Of a stretch of DNA of 64,000 nt, positions 10,595-21,999 are shown piece after piece. This DNA is from Schistosoma haematobium (taxonomy: Eukaryota > Platyhelminthes > Trematoda > Strigeidida > Schistosomatidae), in contig NC_067196.1 in the NCBI RefSeq assembly GCF_000699445.3, positions 83,442,364 to 83,506,363 of the forward strand. Direction: 5' to 3'. Numbering within the stretch: the first letter of the stretch is position 1; each line of letters begins with the position of its first letter. A program made the translations under genes and the position numbers. Under the pieces are notes generated by a model. The model made no database searches and was not told the origin of the DNA. It saw only the letters and a list, made by a program, of their open reading frames with translations.

Positions 10595-11810
10595 TACTCA
10601 ACTTCGAGATCAACAAGCTGGATTCCGTAAGGATCGATCGTGCACAGACCAAATTGCAACACTACGGATCATCGTTGAACAATCAATTGAGTGGAACTCA
10701 ACACTGTACATCAACTGCATTGATTATGATAACGCATTTGACAGTGTAGATAGGACGACGTTATGGAAACTTCTTCGACACTACGGAGTTCCTGAGAAGA
10801 TTGTCAATATTATCCGGAACTCATACGACGGACTACAGTGCAGAGTCGTGCATGGAGGACAGCTGACAGATGCATTCCAAGTAAGGACCGGAGTCAGACA
10901 AGGCTGTCTACTCTCTCCTTTCCTCCTTCTTCTGGTAGTCGACTGGATTATGAAGACCTCGACATCTGAGGGAAAACACACAATACATAGGACAGCTCAG
11001 AACCAATTAGATGATTTCGACTTCGCAGATGACCTAGCCCTCCTATCGCATACACACGAACAAATGCAGATGAAGCCAACCAGTGTAGCAGCAGTCTCTG
11101 CATCAGTAGGCCTCAACATACACAAATGAAAAGGCAAGATCCTCAAATACAACACGGAGAACAGCAATCCAATCACACTTGATGGCGAAACTCTGGAAGA
11201 TGTAGAATCCTTCACATACCTAGGAAGTATCATCGATGAACAAGGAGGTTCAGATGCAGACGTAAAGGTGAGGATCGGCAAAGCAAGGGCTGCATTCCTA
11301 CAATTGAAGAACACATGGAACTCAAAACAACTTTCAACCAATATCAAAGTGAGAATCTTCAATACCAACGTCGAGGCAGTTCTACTGTATGGAGCTGAAA
11401 CTTGGAGAACTACAACAACCATCATCAAGAAGGTACAAGTATTTATAAATGGTTGTCTACGCAAGATACTCAACATACATTGGCCGGATACCATCAGCAA
11501 TAGCCTTTTGTGGGAGAGAACAAACCAACTTCCAGCTGAAGAAGAAATTAGGAAAAGACGATGGGAATGGATAGGACATACACTACGCAAATCGTCAAAC
11601 TGCATCACGAGACAAGCCCTAACTTGGAATCCTGAAGGGAAGCGGAAAAGAGGAAGGCCAAAGAACACATTACGTCGGGAAATCGAAGCAGATATGAAAA
11701 GGATGAATAGGAACTGGAAGGAGCTGAAAAGGATTGCACAGAACAGGGTTGGATGGCGAACGCTGGTGAGTGGCCTACGCTCCTTCACGAGGAGTAACAG
11801 GCGTAAGTAA
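10595..11810 (+). mobile_element. RTE-like non-LTR element, reverse transcriptase to C-terminus (5'-truncated, one in-frame stop)
   Basis: One plus-strand frame runs from about 10600 to TAA at 11808-11810, interrupted only by TGA at 11127-11129. In order it shows DQQAGFRKDRSC, motif A YDNAFDSVDR, TGVRQGCLLSP, the catalytic box DFADDLALLS at about 11016-11046, and the thumb with [17 protein letters not shown]. The C-terminal tail has [27 protein letters not shown] and the basic [15 protein letters not shown]. The endonuclease half is missing, the usual result of 5' truncation. Only one stop and near-complete similarity to the copy at 1-572 suggest a fairly young insertion. A 263-codon ORF on the opposite strand is an antisense shadow. 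Confidence 0.88.
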
Positions 11811-11869
11811 GTAGGTAAGTAATGCTACTCTACAGGAGATTATCTGCTTACTTATTTTTCTGGTTGGCG

Positions 11870-12000
11870 TTTTTTAGCGAGTTAGTTTTCTACGGGATGG
11901 GGTCGCTAACCCTATGCCCAACACTCCTCCTTTACCCAGGCTTGGAACCGGCAGTAACTCTAGAAGAGCTGCAGGCGGAGCTAGATTATCTGCTAATTAT
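11870..12000 (+). repeat. Short repeat downstream of the RTE copy (GGATGGGGTCGCTAACC family)
   Basis: Core features are GGATGGGGTCGCTAACC, CTCCTCCTTTACCCAGGCTTGG and CTCTAGAAGAGCTGCAGG. Related copies lie at 15170-15300 (plus), 30275-30370 (minus) and 55340-55450 (minus). Its position right after the RTE stop suggests a piece of that element's untranslated region, but the other copies are not next to matching coding tails. Confidence 0.55.
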
Positions 12001-12235
12001 AGAAAAATTGCTCAAGATAGTCTGTCTAACCACATTATAACTAACTGATCTACAAATGATTCTGTAATGGTTTTAAACGAAAATTGATAATCCAATGCAT
12101 TAAATCAGTCATGGAATATTATGACTAACATTTAACTACAAAAGAAGTCTTTACGATAATTAGCTGGTTATAACAAGTATGCCAATAAAAAGTGTAAAAA
12201 ATAATGTTTTTTCATTAAAACTGAATTACATTTTT

Positions 12236-12400
12236 TGACTGACATCATGAACCAATTGATGTTAGACCACCGTTAGAAAGCTAGAAGCAATGGATAACCG
12301 TTTCGTCCTATTTCGGAATTCCTCAGAAGTAATCATCCACGATCCTGCGAGCGGGGTCGGTGGTCTAACACCAATCGGTTCATGATCTCAGTCAAAAACT
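12236..12400. repeat. Hammerhead-SINE remnant with inverted ends
   Basis: On the minus strand 12355-12236 carries the ribozyme half: CTGAGGA, GAAAC, then GGTT and an ATC triplet. Helix I no longer pairs. The end unit at 12246-12274 reappears inverted at 12356-12390 (GGTGGTCTAACACCAATCGG), so the remnant forms a stem with the tRNA-like half deleted. Confidence 0.65.
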
Positions 12401-12974
12401 TAATAATCTCCACAACCCCTATATTGATGAATTACATTTGCTTGTTTTCATCTTGTCATCTTAGACCTTTCCAAAAAATTGAGCTCCAAGAATAATCATA
12501 ATGCTATTAACGTACAAAAAAAATCGATTACTTCTGACAAAAAAATACCATTCTTTGTAATTCGTCACATGATAAGAACAATTAATAATCAGGAAAAATT
12601 ACTTACCAGGGAAAAAAGTAACTTCTGTAATACTCTCAAAATGTAAACGGTTATTATAACCATGTCTTTCTTTTGTTAGTTTTTTTTCGCTAATATTTCT
12701 TATAGTCTTAATACAATTTATTAAAACTTGGATTATAGGCACAATATACCATTAAATATATTTTTAAAGATAGTAAAATAATTTGATAAGTGGAAAGAAT
12801 TGTTCTCTTAGTTTGATAGCTAGTCGATAGTATTTAACTCTTAATTCCCTTCTTAAGTAAGCGGATAGACGTTCAGACTTTGATGGTGAATATCTCACTT
12901 TTAAGATATTCCTTTTGTTAGTATGTGATGTGGGTTTAATTATATCGAGAGATATTTATTCAACTTTATTCAAC
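12401..12974. other. No gene seen
   Basis: AT-rich, with poly-T and poly-A runs. Nothing recognised. Confidence 0.35.
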
Positions 12975-13074
12975 TTCACTGCTGAAGAGCCCCACAATAG
13001 GACGAAACGGCCGTCCAGTGCTTCCAGGTTTTCCATGATGGTCTAGCTTCAATTGACTCATGATCTCAACCAAA
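12975..13074 (+). repeat. Hammerhead-SINE, 5'-truncated 3' half
   Basis: The copy starts just upstream of the ribozyme and continues through the conserved CTTCCAGGTTTTCCATG and ACTCATGATCTCAACC tail. The tRNA-like head is absent, consistent with 5' truncation during retrotransposition. Confidence 0.75.
12977..13020 (+). ncRNA. Hammerhead ribozyme, near-intact core
   Basis: Helix I CACTG (12977-12981) pairs with CAGTG (13016-13020). Box CTGAAGA (12982-12988) is allowed because the fifth base is variable. Helix II GCCC (12989-12992) pairs with GGAC (13000-13003), with one C-A mismatch. The GAAAC box (13004-13008), loop GGCC and triplet GTC (13013-13015) are intact. All invariant bases are present, and the helix II mismatch may lower activity. 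Confidence 0.75.
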
Positions 13075-13089
13075 AATTCCCATTTAAAC

Positions 13090-13165
13090 ATTAAAATTAA
13101 AACACGGATTTCAGCGAAGGGATCTCTTTTCAACGAATTTATTATCAAGCTGTACAATCGTAATC
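13090..13165 (+). repeat. Third copy of the 5.4-kb inverted-repeat unit
   Basis: Contains GGATCTCTTTTCAACGAAT followed by TTATTATCAAGCTGTACAAT. It matches the right arm of the pair at 5362-5696 better than the left. Confidence 0.65.
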
Positions 13166-13784
13166 AGAAATTAAATCAGGACTTTCATATCTCACAGCTA
13201 GGTTTTAACCATTAAATTACTGAACTAGAGCTCAATGTAACAAATTTACTAATTAAACAAACATCTATTATCCTCTATTTCCAAACACATAATTGAAACA
13301 GGTCATAAGATTGATTTGAACTCAGCTTTTGTGGTGTTGTACAAAAGTGTACAAGGGCGTATACTAAGGTTTATTGAAGCCTTAGCCATACGAAAATTCA
13401 AGCCCCCTTTGTGTATTCAAAAACAGTTTGCTCTCACCTTAAACCTACACTGGTAATATTAGCTTATTATCCAGAGTGATGAGGTTTCAAATTGTTTTCA
13501 CACTATTTATTTCTTACCTTCCATTTCTAGTCTAGTTGACCTTTTATTTTTACATATAAATGTTCTTAACAAGTGTATAATGTGTGATCAGATTTTTCGA
13601 AATGTCTTGCGCTAATATATCACATAGTTCTGATAATCTTCGTCATCTTATTACACTATCGGAATTTATCAAATGGACTAACTGTTTTAGATTATCTAAT
13701 GGTTTTAGTTACTACTATTTTACTCCTGACATTAGTGAACAGCGTCGATTTTGACTTCTCACCAGAACTTGAGGAACCCATCTC
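13166..13784. other. No gene seen
   Basis: Unassigned AT-rich sequence. Confidence 0.35.
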
Positions 13785-13965
13785 TAAATAATAAATATAT
13801 ATTTGTTATATCCCAATGAGTAGGAAAATTGTATTTCTGACGTTTTGTGACTTAATCTAATCCACTTCTACTCATTTGGATATATTAACTTTTTAACCAA
13901 TGCTCAGTTAATTTGAAACTATCAAGTTCAACCTTGACATTGATACCTATAAACTATTCTCTAAG
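13785..13965. repeat. Penelope-associated terminal unit, folded-back copy
   Basis: 13790-13850 carries TATCCCAATGAGTAG and CTGACGTTTTGTGACTTA in plus orientation. 13868-13965 carries the other end of the same unit inverted (its reverse complement begins GGTATCAATGTCAAGG). Compare 16425-16680 and 31500-31610. Confidence 0.65.
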
Positions 13966-14164
13966 TCAGTCACTAGTGGGTTCACGATTATTTTTGAATG
14001 AATTGGTTTCATGGAGATTATATTGATTTGAATTTGGTATTTTTTATAGATTGGTAGCAGTTGGAGTGTTTTTTAATACTTATTATGTGTGGATTATGAA
14101 TATTTTTAAAATCAACGAAGAGAGTCCACTTCTTCATAACTTGTTATTACCCAAGTGTTATTGT

Positions 14165-15010
14165 TAATTCCGATCTCAACAACAGGTGATAAACTTTACC
14201 AGATCTACTCAAAGAAGAGAAAAGTACTATGAAGTAGAGTTGGAAAATGATCAAACATGCACTAATTTCAACGTGTCAGTAGGTGTCAGGAGGTGGCAAC
14301 AAGTATCATCATAAGGAATGGGTGTCTACGGAAATCCTGGACAAGATTCAAGAGAGGAAGAACAGGAACACAGCAATTAACAACAATCGAACTAGAACAA
14401 CGAAAGCCAAGGCAAAAGCTGAATACACAGAATCAAACAAGAGTGAAGAGGAACATTAGAAGTGACAAGCAGAAATACGTGGAACACATAGTAGTGACAG
14501 TGGCAAAAGCTTCAAGAGAAGGAAATATTAGACAACTATATGACACAACGAGGAAACTGGTGGGGAAATATAGCAAACCAGAGAGACGAGTCAAGGACAA
14601 AGAAGGCAAGACGATCACTGAAATTCAAGGATAGAGGAACGTATGAATGGAATACTTCGAGGAAGTCTTTAATAGATGTTACTCCACCAGCGACCGGATA
14701 AATCACGATGGACACCAGATAAATCAACAGTGGGAACGTAGTAGGGCCTGACAATATACCAGCTGGGGCACTGAAGTCAGATATACTAACTGCTACACGT
14801 TCAACTCAGGAAGATTTGTAATGAGCAACATGGGCTGCTGTCAGGATGGAAAGAGGGTTACTTCATTAACATAATGAAGAATGAGATCTTACCAATTAGA
14901 TGAAATAAAGAAAAATCATACTACCATCAGTACCAGGAAACGTTCTCAACAGAGTGTTGCTGAACCGGATGGAAGATTCAGTAGACACCCAACTTTGAGA
15001 TCAACAGACT
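14165..15010 (+). pseudogene. RTE-like element, endonuclease-RT linker region, degenerate
   Basis: A decayed plus-strand copy of the region between endonuclease and RT. Recognisable pieces are DKQKYVEHIVV, KASREGNIRQLYDTTRKLVG, YSKPERRVKDKEGK, LTIYQLGH (from the GPDNIPAEAL region), WKEGYFINI and a final piece matching the RT fingers (TFSTECC, NFEINRLD). Many stops and frameshifts. Its first 250 bp overlap, in element coordinates, with the minus-strand fragment at 37.0-37.3 kb. Confidence 0.7.
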
Positions 15011-15169
15011 GGATGTGATGACAATTATAGTGAGACTCTTTGTTGTCAGAAAGGGGTTGGAATCAGCGTAGTTGCTTCTGAAAACTCTCAATTTTCGCCA
15101 TACAGTGTTATAACTCCTTTATATGAAAACCCTTCTCCCTCCAAGCAGAGTTTAACTGTCTCTATTGTT

Positions 15170-15300
15170 AGCGACTTTGTGTTGGAATTCTTCCCTTACT
15201 ATATGATGTTACTAATCTTACCCTTAGCCCTCCTTTATCCATGTTTGGGATCGACAGTTTCCTTAAAGTGGGTGAAAACGGAATTAAGATTTCTGATTAA
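15170..15300 (+). repeat. Diverged copy of the 11.9-kb short repeat
   Basis: CCCTCCTTTATCCATG and TTTGGGATCGACAG align with the CTCCTCCTTTACCCAGG and TTGGAACCGGCAG core at 11.9 kb. It follows an RTE fragment here too. Confidence 0.4.
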
Positions 15301-16424
15301 AAACCAAAAATCATGCTTCATAAGCTTGAGAAATCTATAGGAATCAGCCTGGTGGTTTGCAGTGCTGATTTGTCATTCAGCCAGATGCTTAAAAATGAAT
15401 TGAATTATGTCGAAAATAAACGGAACTCAATCAATCATAGGAACTTGATAAGTAATTAACAAATTTCAGGTCTTCACTCCAACTACTCACTAGTAAACAT
15501 CTATAATTTAGTTATAATGATTCATCTTGAAAATAAGTTTCCGAATAAATTGAAATCAACTAGAGAACCATTAAAAATTGAAAGAAAAACGAGTAAGTGT
15601 TGCTCTTCTGTCTAAGATTAAAGTCGACCATTAGACTTGAACTAAATGGCTGAATGATATTTTGGTCACTGCGAAGTCATTATTGTATGTACGGTTAGAA
15701 ATTTTCGGGATGAAGCAGTCATACAATGGTATCTTTTGTTACTTGATGATTCGAGATAGTCGGCAGGATGATGATTGGATTCTATTGATGTCCCATCTTG
15801 TATTCAATAGTTTCATAGATGTTATCAGTTCATAGTGAAAGATATCTACAGTTTAATCCACTGTTCACAAAGTGTTTTACCATTTAAACGAAATGCATTG
15901 ATCGACTAGTTTTCCCCACGTTAAGGTAAACTATAAAATATCACTTACTTTCCATATTGTAGGTCATGCTTGAACATAAAAAATGATTGGTTTTATGGTC
16001 AGTGGAGTTGACAACAAATCACTTCACCTAATTTTCATTTGAGGTTATTTGGACAACAACATTTTACTGTAGATATGTTTAGCTTGAACATTTTATCTGA
16101 ATTATTAACAATCATTTGTGTAACTTTCGTCTCTATAGCTTTAAATTTTATTCTCCCATCTTGTGTTTATGACTATAAGTTTATCTCCATACTTCTTTTT
16201 GAAAAAAAAAACAAACCTGAAAAACATGTGATCATGATTGTTTAACGTGTGACGACTGGGATTTTTATATTGACATAACAATAAAATGACAAGTGGATCA
16301 TGTGATAATGTGACTCGTCATTCTTTGGACAATATGACAACAATGGAATTCACAGATTGGACTGAAATAATTTCTTTATTTGGCTGTATATTACCTATAA
16401 TTAGCCTAATATTATTAAAGTAGG
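15301..16424. other. No gene seen
   Basis: About 1.1 kb of AT-rich sequence. A 68-codon ORF at 16039-16245 is hydrophobic with a poly-K end and has no family signature. Confidence 0.35.
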
Positions 16425-16680
16425 TATCATTACCAAGGTTTGATTTGATAATTTCGAATAAATTGAGCATTGGGTAGATTGTTATAAATAAATAATATAT
16501 TTGTAATATCCCAATGAGTAGAAAATTAGATTTTCTGACGTTTCGTGACTTAGTGTAAGCACTTCTTCAGAGAATAAAGAACCAAATTAAAATTCGGTGA
16601 CTTACACTAAGTCACGAAACGTCAGAAAATCTAATTTTCTACTCATTGGGATATTACAAATATGTTATTTATTTATAATA
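16425..16680. repeat. Large near-perfect palindrome of the Penelope-associated terminal unit
   Basis: Arms 16482-16559 and 16601-16678 are reverse complements over 78 bp with a single mismatch seen (16496 against 16664), around a 41-base loop. The unit includes AATATCCCAATGAGTAG and TTTCTGACGTTTCGTGACTT. The upstream part 16425-16481 matches 31500-31555. Partial copies of the unit flank the Penelope-like ORF at 17.4-19.5 kb, which suggests it is that element's terminal repeat. Confidence 0.9.
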
Positions 16681-16929
16681 TTATTAAAGTTATCAGATCA
16701 ATAGCTCTTTCTGTATACTGAGGTTCGGTGAGATACCATTTATGATGTTAGCTTCTATAAAGCTAAGTCGTTTCAAGATTTTTCATACCTTTGTAATTTT
16801 AGAAACTGAGCGAATATCAAATGGATCCCCTGTATCTCTGACATGTCCAGTTATTGAGTTGGCGGGAATTCTTGTTTCGTTTATCTACAAATTTTTGACG
16901 ATATTTTGTTTGAAGTTCTTGTCAAAGGT

Positions 16930-17145
16930 TTTCTAATATGCTTCTTCATGGAATCCGGTCTGTTGATCTCAAAGTTGGGTGTCTACTGAATCTTCCATCC
17001 GGTTCAGCAACACTTTGTTGAGAACGTTTCCTGGTACTGATGGTAGTGTGATGTTTATGTAGTACATTTAAATGGTGAGATCTTATTCTTCATTATCTTG
17101 ATGAGATATCCTTCTTTGCATTCTATCGTCACTTGTTTGTCTCAA
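16930..17145 (-). pseudogene. RTE-like RT fragment, degenerate
   Basis: The minus strand shows remnants of the start of the RT (VAEPDGRFSRHPTLRSTDRI, from NRVLLNRMKDSVDAQLRDQQAGF-type sequence) with shifts and stops. It is the mirror image of the end of the fragment at 14.9-15.0 kb. Confidence 0.6.
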
Positions 17146-17169
17146 AACATAAACATATTGGTTTAATTA

Positions 17170-17260
17170 AAAAAATAGTATATTTATAATATTCTATTGA
17201 GAAGAAAATGTTGACTCACTGTAAGCCACTACTTCATAGAATAAATAAACTAATTAAATT
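17170..17260 (+). repeat. Penelope-associated terminal unit, diverged
   Basis: TATTCTATTGAGAAG, ACTCACTGTAAGCC and CTTCATAGAATAAAT correspond to the unit in the 16.5-kb palindrome. It lies immediately beyond the C-terminal end of the minus-strand Penelope-like ORF. Confidence 0.55.
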
Positions 17261-17399
17261 AACCCAAGTTTAAAGGAACACAGCAGGAATATTTGGTGCG
17301 ATCAACTAAAAACAGGTCTGACCCAGTCTATTCATGTCATTTTGGTCAGGGTGATTTATGTGAGCTTTGTTTGTATTTTTGTGTATATTTATGGCAAAG

Positions 17400-19460
17400 G
17401 ATGAAGAACATGTGACATTTGTGGTGTTAAAGGATAGAGTTGAATTTGTACATACAATAATGATGTGAGATGTGAATAGAATCAGACATGGTAGCTTGAA
17501 TAGATGTCCCTAGTAGGATGAATAGTGAGGCCTTCTTTTCTATTGAGGGTAGTAAGATTAAGCGCTATATGGAGAGCTTCAGTTAGTCTCCTTTCTTTGT
17601 AGTTGAAGAAAACTTTTTGTATTATTTTGTTTTTAATATCGGCTTGTTGGTTATTGAAAATGGCACAGACTGCCATTACCTATTTTATTTAGAGTCCTGC
17701 CAGTTCTACGGGATTATTAGATGGTTTCTTTGTGTACCTAAGATGTTCATTGGCTCGAGTCAAGATTTAGTGAAATGACTCTCCAATTTAGAAGGCTTCG
17801 AAATCGACACATTCTAATTTGCAGGTATAGTTCTGTGTTGACATAAATGGGAATTTTCTCCTTTTTAAACGAACTAAAGTACTTTGAAGGGTGTTCGTTG
17901 TTTGGTAATATGCTTAAATTCTGTGTTTTTTTAAGACTCTCCGAAGTTTCCCCGATGTACTATACCGGTATGGTAAAACTAAAGTACCAATCCATGGTAT
18001 TTCATTCGGATTATTATTTAGCAGTGAAGCGTCTCGTTTTACTGAACTTTTAATAATCTTCATGGGAAAATTATTAAATTGTAAGATGTCAATTATATGC
18101 TTTCGTTCTCTTTGCCTATCCTCTTCAGATGTAATGGTCTTGTTTGCTCTTCTAAAGAGGTTTTGTGCTACAGAGACTTTTGCATTGAATGGATGTGCTG
18201 AGTTGAAGTCGATATAACGATTTGAGTGCGTTGGTTTCTGGTGGATAGTTAGATTTAGAGCTCCACTTAGATTTCTTTTAACCAAGTAATCTAAAAATGG
18301 TAGCTCGTCATGTTCATTTTCATACGTAAATTTAATATGAGATAAGAACGTATTGATAAGTTTAGAAAAAGATCCCAAGAGAGTCGTTTTTATGACGATA
18401 AAAGTATCGTCTACATAGCTGAGCCAAATTCGTGGTATAATGTTATTGGCGAAAATATTTGATCCTATATTCGACATAAAAAGTTTGGCTATAATCGGGG
18501 ATATGAGGGATGCCACTGCTGCCCCGTCTGTTTGCATGTATGATGTCCCGTTAAAAGTAAATAAGGTTGAATTTAAGCACAGTTTTAGGGATTTCATAAT
18601 TAAACTGATGCTTAAAGGACATCTATCAGATAAAGCATTGTCACTCTCTAGTAAACCACTAATAAAGTGTAAGCATCTATCAATAGGGATACTAGTGTAT
18701 AATGATACAACATCATAGCTTAACATGGTTTCATTCTTTTCGATAATCAATTCCAATATTTCGATTCAAATTAATAGGAATCCTTAATTACATTATGTAA
18801 ATTGTGTTGAAGTGGCTTTAATACGCTACTTAGATATCTAGATAATGCAGATGTTGGAGTGTTTGTAGACTCTACTAAGGGTTTTAGTTGGATGTCTGTT
18901 TTACTAATTTTAGGTAAACTATAAAAACGTGAAGTAGCTCATGATTAGAGACATAAAGTAAACCGTAAAGAGACTCCAATAACCAGTTTTAGTTACTTCA
19001 AATGATGACTTTTCTCTGATTTGACTTTATTTTTAACCGTTTGAAGGTGTTTTGGATCAGTCTTTCGATATGATCCTGTGGAAGGATGATCAAAAGCTTT
19101 AGTATCATAATCTTTCTTATTTATGACTACTTTTGTGTTGCCGTTGTCAGATTTTGTGATGACAATAGTTCTGTCTTTTTGAAGTGAGTGTAGAGCCATC
19201 CATTCTCCTTTTGAAATGTTAGGTGTATGGTGTTTTTGTTTAGTCAAAGTATGGGATATTTTTCAACGTAATAAATGAGACTATTTCCGGTAGTTCTATA
19301 ATTGGATCAATTACAACAGTACTAAGTGGTATTCTGTATAAATTAAAATTGAATCCTTTCTCCAGTAGAGTGATTTCATGGTTGCTTAAATTTCTGTCTG
19401 AGAGATTATGAACAATTCTTAGACTATTTAGAGCTGTCGATCCAAGATGTCTCATTCTTG
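17400..19460 (-). pseudogene. Penelope-like element, nearly full-length degenerate ORF (RT plus GIY-YIG)
   Basis: Reading minus from 19460: an N-terminal part (VHNLSDRNLSNHEITLLEKGFNF), then fingers with RTIVITKSDNGNTKVV near 19120-19170, then a 240-bp stretch with stops. The palm follows at 18756-17914: motif A DVVSLYTSIPI, motif B QTDGAAVASLISPII, motif C YVDD in LSYVDDTFIVI, and LPFLDYLVKR. After a stop at 17914 the C-terminal endonuclease follows in decayed form. At about 17800 the YIG motif reads stop-IGES, and the later active-site Arg region keeps RANEHLRY. The last readable block is RRLTEALHIALNLTTLNRKEGL. The order RT then GIY-YIG is diagnostic for this class. Several stops and frameshifts make it non-functional. 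Confidence 0.9.
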
Positions 19461-19884
19461 AACAAAATAACCATTCAATGTCCCATAGTTTTCGGTCCTT
19501 CTCCAGTTTACATCACTTTATTATGAAAACTAGTTTCAAATTAAATGCCTAACTAGTCATATTTGTGATTTTAATCGTTTTTCTAACATTATCAAATACA
19601 GTCAATTCGTCATTTGTATGCATTAAGTAATCATTTTTATGAGATGAAATGATTTGCACTTTTAATAAAGTCAGGTAAATGGAAAATGTTTTTTTCTCGA
19701 ATATATCCATTTGTAATAAGGAGTATGGATATTTCGGTGAAACTTAACAGTCTATTGTGTATTAAGCGAAAAATCAATAAATGTTGACAAATTAATTCAC
19801 AACTTTGAACTAACACTTTTTCAATAATAAAAACTGTGTGTAAATTAGTTGGTTTTAAAAACTTGAGTATATCGACAAATATTT
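19461..19884. other. No gene seen
   Basis: Sequence upstream of the Penelope-like ORF, possibly its leader. No motif was recognised. Confidence 0.3.
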
Positions 19885-19978
19885 TGTTGAAGAGTCCCAC
19901 AATAGGACGGAACGGCCGTCCAGTGCTTCCAGATTTTCCATGGTGGTCTAGCATTAATTGACTCATGATCTCAACTAG
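19885..19978 (+). repeat. Hammerhead-SINE 3' half, core-mutated
   Basis: 5'-truncated like the copy at 12975. The first box reads TTGAAGA (C lost) and GAAAC reads GGAAC. GTCC with GGAC, GGCC and GTC remain. Not expected to cleave. Confidence 0.7.
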
Positions 19979-20165
19979 TGAAATATTTTGTAGCATATGG
20001 TGTGAATATTTTGAGTGTAAATTAGCCTAACCTAGAAGTAGTAGTACTATTTGACCACATTCTTTCGCTCATGATGATCACATTTTTTTATACACTATAT
20101 CATTCATTTCATTCAAACTATAGTGTAATTTGATAATCAAATCTAAGTATCAGTTTAGGGTTGTG

Positions 20166-20475
20166 GAGATTATTAAGTTATTGATTGAGATCATGAACCG
20201 ATTGATCTTAGACCACCATTGAAAACCTGGAAGCACTGGACGGCCGTTTCGTCCTATTGTGGGAAACCTCCGCAGCTGTATGTCCACGGTCCCGCCCGCG
20301 GGATTCGAACCCAGGGCCTTCAGTCTCGCATGCGGACGCTTAACCTACTAGACCACTGAGCCGGCACCCAACGGTGCTAATGTCCAACCTCAACCGATCC
20401 ACGAGAATGTTAGACCATCTTCGATTGTACTGAGGTAGATACCTGTCTCTACGCGACAAATCTATGTCAACCAGT
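20166..20475 (-). mobile_element. Hammerhead-SINE, full-length copy
   Basis: Minus-strand order: 5' segment with GTAGAGACAGGTATCTACC, the tRNA-like head with A box TGGTCTAGTAGGTTA and B box GGTTCGAATCC (20290-20310 region), the ribozyme, then the CTTCCAGG and ATGATCTCAATC tail. The first ribozyme box reads CTGCGGA instead of CTGAGGA, so an invariant A is lost. GAAAC, GGCC and GTC are intact. Confidence 0.8.
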
Positions 20476-21999
20476 CTAACCTACAAAATATGGAAAATAT
20501 TGAATGAATCAATAAATTTCAATTTCCTTAAATGAAAATTAGAATTTTTTGCACGATAGTACTGAGTTTTTCACTGAGCAAATGATGATTTTTCTTCGTA
20601 AGTATCTATTTTTATGATTAATAAACGCTCTAAATTAAGTCATTTAATCCTTATTGTAGAGTATATCAATCCTATAACCCCCTCTATTAAAATACTTCAT
20701 GTTCGTAGCATTGCACTTATCCTATTTTCTATTGTACAAAAACACCTACAAAAGTTTCCAGAGATTACGTTCTTTCTCTACCTCGTAGTTTCACTTTTCT
20801 TAAAAGTCGTGTGGATAGATGATTTGTCGGAATTCAGTTCATCCACAGTCATCGTGAATGTGAATTAAGATTCAAAAACAAACATGAAACTGAACACATT
20901 TAATGTTTCCACCAAAAAATGAAATTGAAGATCTTTTGGTTTCATACAACTATAATAAAATTATACGATACTTGAAAATGCCTACAGAACTCATGCCACT
21001 ATATACACATAACCAGAAGGGATGATATTTAGAAAATAAGAGATTTTGTTTGAAAAGACCTAATTCATATACTTCTATAGAAACATCTGTGACAAAGTTG
21101 TTAATAATATGAAGTATATGACACATACAAAATGAGCAATCATAGGTGATATCATTCTAGAGTACACAATTATTTTCACAATAAACATAATGGTAATCAT
21201 AAATCTTGTAATCGTAGAGTTGTTGTAAATAAGTACTGTATGAAAAACTTACATTTACTGTAAAGGAAAAATACCTATAATATCATGTGTGTTTTACAAT
21301 GGAGGATATCACATTTCTGTCATGAAACGTTTATTAAATAATTTATTCCCAGGAGTTTACCTAAATATTTCACATTACTTTATGTTCTGTTTTAGTGGTA
21401 TTATTTTTCACTATATAATAAGATATTAAATTTAAGAACTGAGTAATGCGTTTATATCACTGAAGAGAATTCGGATGTGAGTGATGTGATCTAATGAGAC
21501 CATGGCGTCACAATCAAATATGTGTTTAATCCTTTATACTTATTAACCATGAGAGTCAACGTAAGTAAACTGAAATGTCAAATTTGCAGAGATAAAATAA
21601 GTCGTGTGATGTTAACTGGTTTTTGTCTAGTTAAATCTAGTTGCATTGTTCTAACAATCCTCTAGACTCTAACAGAAATTCTTGATGCACTTAGAACTAA
21701 CTATTTTCTTCAATATATTATCTTTATAAACAGTCTTCAATATTTCACAAATGTTCTGTAAGTCCTCAAATTTTGCTGAATTTTGATAACATGTCACTTA
21801 ACTAGCAGGAGTATCTAGAAGAAAAAAACAAATACAATTTCCCCAACAGACAGCCGAATAAAATTATGCATAAATATAGTTTTAAGGTTGGTTCATTGAT
21901 TTTAAATATCCAGTGAGAAAACAAGTATACAAGCTTCTAACCTAATCAAAACCTTCAAGCTTACTCGTCCATAATCTATTATAAATTCGAATACTTCTC
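20476..21999. other. No gene seen
   Basis: About 1.5 kb of AT-rich sequence. An 84-codon ORF (20614-20868) is hydrophobic and unrecognised. Confidence 0.35.

Noticed and set aside
10997..11788. 263-codon ORF on the minus strand
   Set aside because: It is antisense to the RTE reverse transcriptase over the same bases, and the plus frame carries the clear RT motifs.
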